Source of the DNA: Halohasta salina
GTDB taxonomy: Archaea > Halobacteriota > Halobacteria > Halobacteriales > Haloferacaceae
Direction of reading: 5' to 3'
Assembly: GCF_024178165.1 (NCBI RefSeq)
Contig: NZ_JAMZIE010000008.1
Span: 34,889-98,888, forward strand
DNA length: 64,000 bases
The notes beneath the pieces were generated by a model. That model had not been told where the DNA came from, ran no database searches, and saw only the letters and a list, made by a program, of their open reading frames with translations. Positions 60,153 through 64,000 of the stretch are shown here, in pieces; the stretch's first letter is position 1, and the number at the start of each line of letters is the position of its first letter. The translations under genes and the position numbers were made by a program.

Positions 60153-61430
60153 ATGACCGGGACGACAACCAATCAGGTTGGTGTAATTGGCCTGGGATAC
60201 GTCGGGCTGCCACTCTCGCTTGCGATGGTCGAAGCGGGCTACGATGTCGTCGGTGTCGACGTCGACGACGACCGGATCGACGCGCTCAGCAACGGCACCT
60301 CGTACGTCAACGATGTACCCGACGACGCGGTATCGAGAGGGCTCGCAAACGGGTTCGAGCCGACCACGGAGTACGCGGCGTTGTCCGACGTCGACGCCGT
60401 CTCGATCTGTGTTCCGACACCAATGCGGAAATCGGGGACCCCGAACCTGTCGTACGTCGCAAGCGCCGTCGAAGAGCTCGCATCGGTCGTTCCTGAAGGC
60501 TGTACGGTGATCCTCGAAAGCACGGTCTATCCCGGCGCAACCGAGGAGTTCGTCGCCGAAACGCTGACCGAAAACGGACTCTCAGTCGGCGAAAACATCT
60601 TCGTCGCCTTCTCGCCGGAGCGCATCGATCCCGGCAACGAGCAGTACGGACCCACTGACATCCCGAAAGTCCTCGGTGGCGTGACCGATGCCTGTGGTGA
60701 TCGGGCCGAAGCACTGTACGGGCCGGTGTTCGACGAGGTCGTCCGCGTCGACTCGGCGACAGAGGCGGAACTCGTCAAACTCCTCGAAAACACCTTCCGG
60801 GCAGTCAATATCGGACTCATCAACGAGTTGGCACAGATCGCTCACAGCCTCGATGTCAACATCTGGAACGCCATCGACGCCGCGGCGACCAAACCGTTCG
60901 GTTATATGCCGTTCTATCCCGGGCCGGGACTGGGTGGCCACTGCATCCCGGTCGACCCGATGTTCCTCTCGTGGCAGGCCAACCAGCAGGGGATCGAAAC
61001 CCGATTCATCGATCTGGCCGATCAGATCAACCGCGAAATGCCTGGCCACGTCGTCCGCCGCCTCGTCAAACAATTGAACGATCGCGGGATCGCACTCTCG
61101 AACGCGGAGGTGTTGTTGCTCGGTGTCGCTTACAAGCCGAACGTCTCCGACACGCGCGAATCGCCCGCGATCGATATCATTGACCAGCTCTCGGAGTGGC
61201 AGGCGACCGTGGCGTATCACGATCCCTACGTCCCGGAACTCTCCGTTCCGGCCGGAACCTACAGTTCGACCGAACTATCGCCCCAACGGTTGGCCGACGC
61301 CGACTGTGTGGTCGTCGTGACCGATCACGCCTGTTTCGATATCGAAACGATCGTCGATAACGCCTCGCTCGTGTTCGACACTCGAAACGCGACCAGCGGG
61401 TATGATGACGACCACGTCGTCCGTCTGTAA
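60153..61430 (+). CDS. UDP-N-acetylhexosamine 6-dehydrogenase (WbpA/TviB type)
   Basis: This 425-aa nucleotide-sugar dehydrogenase has an NAD loop VIGLGYVGLPLSLAM, the segment STVYPGATEEFV, and the catalytic cysteine in YPGPGLGGHCIPVDPMFLSW. The sequence style (PTPMRKSGTPNLSYV; PGPGLGGHC) is that of UDP-GlcNAc/GalNAc 6-dehydrogenases rather than the AglM/UDP-glucose type. It makes the N-acetylated uronic acid donor for the glycan. It follows aglG with 57 bases between. Confidence 0.88.
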   Translation: MTGTTTNQVGVIGLGYVGLPLSLAMVEAGYDVVGVDVDDDRIDALSNGTSYVNDVPDDAVSRGLANGFEPTTEYAALSDVDAVSICVPTPMRKSGTPNLSYVASAVEELASVVPEGCTVILESTVYPGATEEFVAETLTENGLSVGENIFVAFSPERIDPGNEQYGPTDIPKVLGGVTDACGDRAEALYGPVFDEVVRVDSATEAELVKLLENTFRAVNIGLINELAQIAHSLDVNIWNAIDAAATKPFGYMPFYPGPGLGGHCIPVDPMFLSWQANQQGIETRFIDLADQINREMPGHVVRRLVKQLNDRGIALSNAEVLLLGVAYKPNVSDTRESPAIDIIDQLSEWQATVAYHDPYVPELSVPAGTYSSTELSPQRLADADCVVVVTDHACFDIETIVDNASLVFDTRNATSGYDDDHVVRL

Positions 61431-61487
61431 CGATACGGTCGGACGGAATTCGGTACACTCAACTCATGGGGGTGGTAGGCTGATGCT

Positions 61488-62423
61488 ATGCCCACTGCAC
61501 TCGTGACCGGCGTCGCCGGATTCATCGGCTCGAGTCTTGCTACCGACCTGCTGGACCGTGGCTACACAGTTCGTGGAATCGATAACTTTGCGACGGGGCG
61601 TCGGGGCAATCTCGACGCGCTCCGTGACGACTCGTCGTTCTCGTTTACCGAACTCGATATCCGGGATGCCGACGGTGTCGCCGACGCCACTGAAGGGGTC
61701 GACTACGTGTTCCATCAGGCTGCAGTCCCGTCGGTACCGCGGAGCGTCGACGACCCGGTGACGTCGACGGACGCGAACTGCACTGGAACGGCGACCGTGC
61801 TGGACGAAGCCCGGAAGGCCGGTGTTGATACCGTCGTCGTCGCCTCCTCATCGTCGATATACGGAGCGACCGAGGAACTGCCAAAAGTCGAGACGATGGT
61901 TGAACGTCCGGAATCTCCCTACGCGCTCTCGAAGTACTACACCGAAAAGCTCGCCCTCCAATTCAGTGAGCTCTACGATATCGACACGGTCGCATTGCGA
62001 TATTTCAACATTTTCGGGCCGAAACAGGATCCTGACGGCGAGTATGCGGCCGTGATCCCGAAGTTCATCGACCTCATGCTCGACGACGAGCGGCCGGTTA
62101 TCTACGGCGACGGCGAACAGTCGCGTGATTTCACCTACATCGAGAACGCGATCGAGGCCAACGTACTGGCCGCCGAGGGAGACGTCACCGGCGAGGCGTT
62201 CAACGTCGGTACCGGGGGCCGGGTCACGGTCAACCAACTGGTCGAGCGAATCAACGATCAGCTTGGGACGACCATCGAGCCGATCTATGACGATCCACGT
62301 CCCGGTGATGTCCGTCACTCGCATGCAGATATTTCGAAAGCCGGTGAGTTACTCGACTACGAGCCTATTGTGACGTTTGACGACGGACTCGAGCTAACGA
62401 TCGAGGCGCTCCGATCCGCATAA
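61488..62423 (+). CDS. NAD-dependent sugar-nucleotide epimerase (WbpP/TviC-like)
   Basis: This 311-aa extended SDR has an NAD motif VTGVAGFIGSSLATDLLDRG, catalytic Ser in ASSSSIYGATEE and Y-x3-K in SPYALSKYYTEKLA, and the substrate-binding RYFNIFGPKQDPDGEYAAVI. The full FGPKQDP string is characteristic of UDP-GlcNAc/GlcNAcA 4-epimerases. Together with the upstream dehydrogenase it would supply UDP-GalNAcA or a related uronic acid. It is followed one base after the stop by the GT4 gene. Confidence 0.88.
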   Translation: MPTALVTGVAGFIGSSLATDLLDRGYTVRGIDNFATGRRGNLDALRDDSSFSFTELDIRDADGVADATEGVDYVFHQAAVPSVPRSVDDPVTSTDANCTGTATVLDEARKAGVDTVVVASSSSIYGATEELPKVETMVERPESPYALSKYYTEKLALQFSELYDIDTVALRYFNIFGPKQDPDGEYAAVIPKFIDLMLDDERPVIYGDGEQSRDFTYIENAIEANVLAAEGDVTGEAFNVGTGGRVTVNQLVERINDQLGTTIEPIYDDPRPGDVRHSHADISKAGELLDYEPIVTFDDGLELTIEALRSA

Positions 62424-62424
62424 G

Positions 62425-63579
62425 ATGGCAATCGAAGACACTTCCCCGCCAACCAAGGATTTGACTGCCGACGATCTCGATATCGCAATCGCTCACTGGC
62501 ATATCGACTCGTGGGGGGGTGCCGAGTATCTGATCACGAAACTGGCTGAGGCCATTGGCGAATCGACAGTGTATACGGTCGGTGAGCCGGAGCCCGGTAA
62601 CGACAATCCATACGGCGACATCGTGTTCTACGACGTGACCACCGACCTCCCGGAGTGGACCACAGGGATGCGAAAACGGTTGGGTCGACCGGGGGAGTAC
62701 AGTCTCTGGGAAGACGTCGACTGGCGAACCTACGGCAGCCCCGACGTGCTCATCACCTCCGGGTCGACTCCGCGGGCCGTGATCACGCCGGATACAACGC
62801 TCCATCTCAACTACTGCCACTCGCCGCCTCGATGGTTTTACGACCTCTATCACGACCGGAAGAGCTCGCTTTTCGGTCGGCTGGCTCGACCGGCTGTCCG
62901 TTACCTCCGAACAAGAGACAGCGCGATCGACGACCGCGTCGACCACTATCTCGCCAACAGCCCCGTCATCGCACGCCGCCTCTGGAAGTTCTACAAACGG
63001 GACGCCGAAGTCGTCTATCCACCGGTTGAACTCGATCGGTACGAGGATCAGGGTGACGAGGGATTCTACTTCCATCTCGGGCGGCTCGATGTCGAGAAGG
63101 GGATCGAAGCCATCGTTGCGGCCTTTGAGGAGCTTGACAAACGGATCGTTTTTGCCGGTGGTGAAGGCGATGCAGGTGTTGTCGACCGCATTCGCGCCGC
63201 CGACAACATGGAGTACGCCGGCTTCGTCTCCGAGGACGAGAAGTACGACCTGCTGGGGCGCTGCCGGGCCGTCGTTTTCAACGGCCGTAACGAGGATTTC
63301 GGCATCGTCCCGATCGAGGCCAACGCGAGCGGCAAATCCTGTCTCGCCAGAAACGACGGATTTCCGGGACTGTTTGTCGAGACGGGACAGAACGGCTTTC
63401 TGCATGACGGCTCGGCAGCGTCGATTCGTTCTGCGGTCGGTCAACAGGAGCAGGAGGGGATGTCGGCCGATCCGACGACGTTTGTCGACCGGTTTTCGAT
63501 GTCGACGTTCGAAACACAGCTTTCGGAGTCGATCACGACGGCCTACAGATCGTTCCAAGCCGCCTTTACCGTCGAGTGA
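62425..63579 (+). CDS. GT4-family glycosyltransferase
   Basis: This 384-aa GT-B enzyme has N-terminal HWHIDSWGGAEYLITKLAEA, then a linker with HLGRLDVEKGIEAIVAAFEE and the retaining-enzyme donor motif NEDFGIVPIEANASGK (EX7E). It adds a sugar in the cytoplasm to the dolichol-linked glycan; specificity is unknown. It starts immediately after the epimerase gene and is the fourth gene of the agl operon. Confidence 0.9.
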   Translation: MAIEDTSPPTKDLTADDLDIAIAHWHIDSWGGAEYLITKLAEAIGESTVYTVGEPEPGNDNPYGDIVFYDVTTDLPEWTTGMRKRLGRPGEYSLWEDVDWRTYGSPDVLITSGSTPRAVITPDTTLHLNYCHSPPRWFYDLYHDRKSSLFGRLARPAVRYLRTRDSAIDDRVDHYLANSPVIARRLWKFYKRDAEVVYPPVELDRYEDQGDEGFYFHLGRLDVEKGIEAIVAAFEELDKRIVFAGGEGDAGVVDRIRAADNMEYAGFVSEDEKYDLLGRCRAVVFNGRNEDFGIVPIEANASGKSCLARNDGFPGLFVETGQNGFLHDGSAASIRSAVGQQEQEGMSADPTTFVDRFSMSTFETQLSESITTAYRSFQAAFTVE

Positions 63580-63631
63580 TCGGTAGTAACGTACCGACGA
63601 CATTATATTGGTCGGGTAGCCAGTTTTGTCT

Positions 63632-63919
63632 ATGCTTTCACCACGTCATGTCATCTCTGAAATACGGGACAACTTTTCTTCCCTACAGTGGTGGCGGGAC
63701 CGTGTGTTCGTCCCGTTCGTCGTTGGCCCGCTGACACGGCTTCATCCGAGCTATCCGGGCTACGACGAGGCGGTCCACGTGATGGACGAAGACTGGGACA
63801 CGCTGATCGTTCTTGATGCCTGTCGGGCTGATTTTTTCGAGGAGACTGTCGACACAGAGCGGTTCGATACATACTCAGTCGATCACATTGAGTTAGAGGA
63901 AGTGTCTGTTTGGACGTAG
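63632..63919 (+). pseudogene. Sulfatase/phosphotransferase-like gene, truncated by ISH3-type element
   Basis: These 95 codons read MLSPRHVISEIRDNFSSLQW ... YPGYDEAVHVMDEDWDTLIV and LDACRADFFEETVDTERFDT. The LDACRAD block is the first metal site of haloarchaeal sulfatase/alkaline-phosphatase-fold proteins, which run to 300-450 residues. The frame then goes off the family pattern (VDHIELEEVSVWT) and stops, two bases before the start of a transposase frame. So only the N-terminus remains. A TATA-like TTATATT at about 63603 suggests leaderless transcription from ATG 63632. Confidence 0.75.
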
Positions 63920-64000
63920 TGTGACACGGACCCAAACAGACAACCAGATCGAAGAAGAGCATCTGCTTAATTTTGTCGTCAACACTCTCGACGAGGAACT
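63905..64000 (+). mobile_element. ISH3-type (IS4 superfamily) insertion sequence, left part only
   Basis: The element begins somewhere between about 63880 and 63915 (the exact end cannot be fixed with one end in view) and runs out of the window. It carries the start of a transposase gene. The repeat TGTCTGTTTGG...CCAAACAGACA at about 63903-63943 lies near its edge. Confidence 0.65.
63921..64000 (+). CDS. ISH3-type transposase, N-terminus only
   Basis: The frame from GTG at 63921 reads MTRTQTDNQIEEEHLLNFVV followed by NTLDEE at the window edge. This matches my memory of haloarchaeal ISH3-group transposases, which begin with a QLLNFLVNRLDEEV-like stretch. The catalytic residues lie outside the window. 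Confidence 0.7.
   Translation, partial: MTRTQTDNQIEEEHLLNFVVNTLDEE

Noticed and set aside
63903..63943. Inverted repeat TGTCTGTTTGG/CCAAACAGACA as a complete IS pair of ends
   Set aside because: The two arms are only about 40 bases apart and the transposase reads out through the second one, so they cannot be the two ends of one element.

Overview
The window is chromosomal DNA of an extremely halophilic archaeon (class Halobacteria). The evidence is high GC, strongly acidic proteins, a halorhodopsin, a thermosome, archaeal-type translation and transcription factors, CDP-archaeol synthase, an AglB/agl N-glycosylation locus, and haloarchaeal insertion sequences. The genus cannot be named from sequence alone. 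All functions below were assigned by reading the sequence; no database was searched.

Layout. (1) 1-6.6 kb: a minus-strand information-processing cluster (eIF2-gamma, PIN protein, Rpo7, Spt4, GTP-dependent dephospho-CoA kinase, S24e, Kae1-Bud32) plus small haloarchaeal genes and RimI. (2) 6.6-9.1 kb: a Bat-type regulator divergent from halorhodopsin, then a 59-codon membrane protein. (3) 9.2-14.9 kb: thermosome, three membrane proteins, and the KH protein / Rio1 / eIF1A set. (4) 15-19.9 kb: two translationally coupled pilin-like genes, one of 1249 aa with four ~255-aa repeats. (5) 20-31.5 kb: housekeeping genes (TyrRS, COG2433 protein, RNase Z, ZIP transporter, SDR, RFC-like ATPase, phospholipid decarboxylase, CarS, HisF, Rpo11, TatA). 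(6) 31.5-36.8 kb: tRNA-Arg with a duplicated 3' end, a fluoride-channel gene split by a TnpB element, then sirC-hemA. (7) 36.8-44.8 kb: an accessory locus described below. (8) 44.8-54.9 kb: ThiN regulator, Get3-like ATPase, hydrolase/P450 pair, IlvD, RNase J and small zinc-ribbon genes. (9) 54.9-64 kb: N-glycosylation locus (DUF368 lipid-phosphate transporter, AglB, glycosyltransferases, nucleotide-sugar enzymes), ending in a sulfatase-like gene cut by an ISH3-type element.

The most unusual region is 36.85-44.78 kb. A DUF4157 (HELAH) protein and a partner of unknown family face a two-module AAA+ ATPase across a promoter with one nearly symmetric TATA box. Downstream lies a second, start-less copy of only the C-terminal part of the DUF4157 protein, beginning at the same conserved linker, followed by its own partner gene. 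That partner is broken by an ISH8-type element with a 10-bp target duplication and also carries a one-base frameshift. The C-terminal half of the intact DUF4157 gene and its partner are visibly AT-richer than the N-terminal half and the orphan pair. This looks like the driver-plus-orphan-cassette layout of polymorphic toxin systems, here combined with parts known from extracellular contractile injection systems (eCIS), but with no sheath or tube genes in the window.

A second clear result is the TnpB element at 32734-34209. Removing it restores a perfect 125-codon CrcB/Fluc frame. Its junction (3' of TTTAC, no target duplication, twin end hairpins) predicts the TAM and the guide of its omega-RNA.
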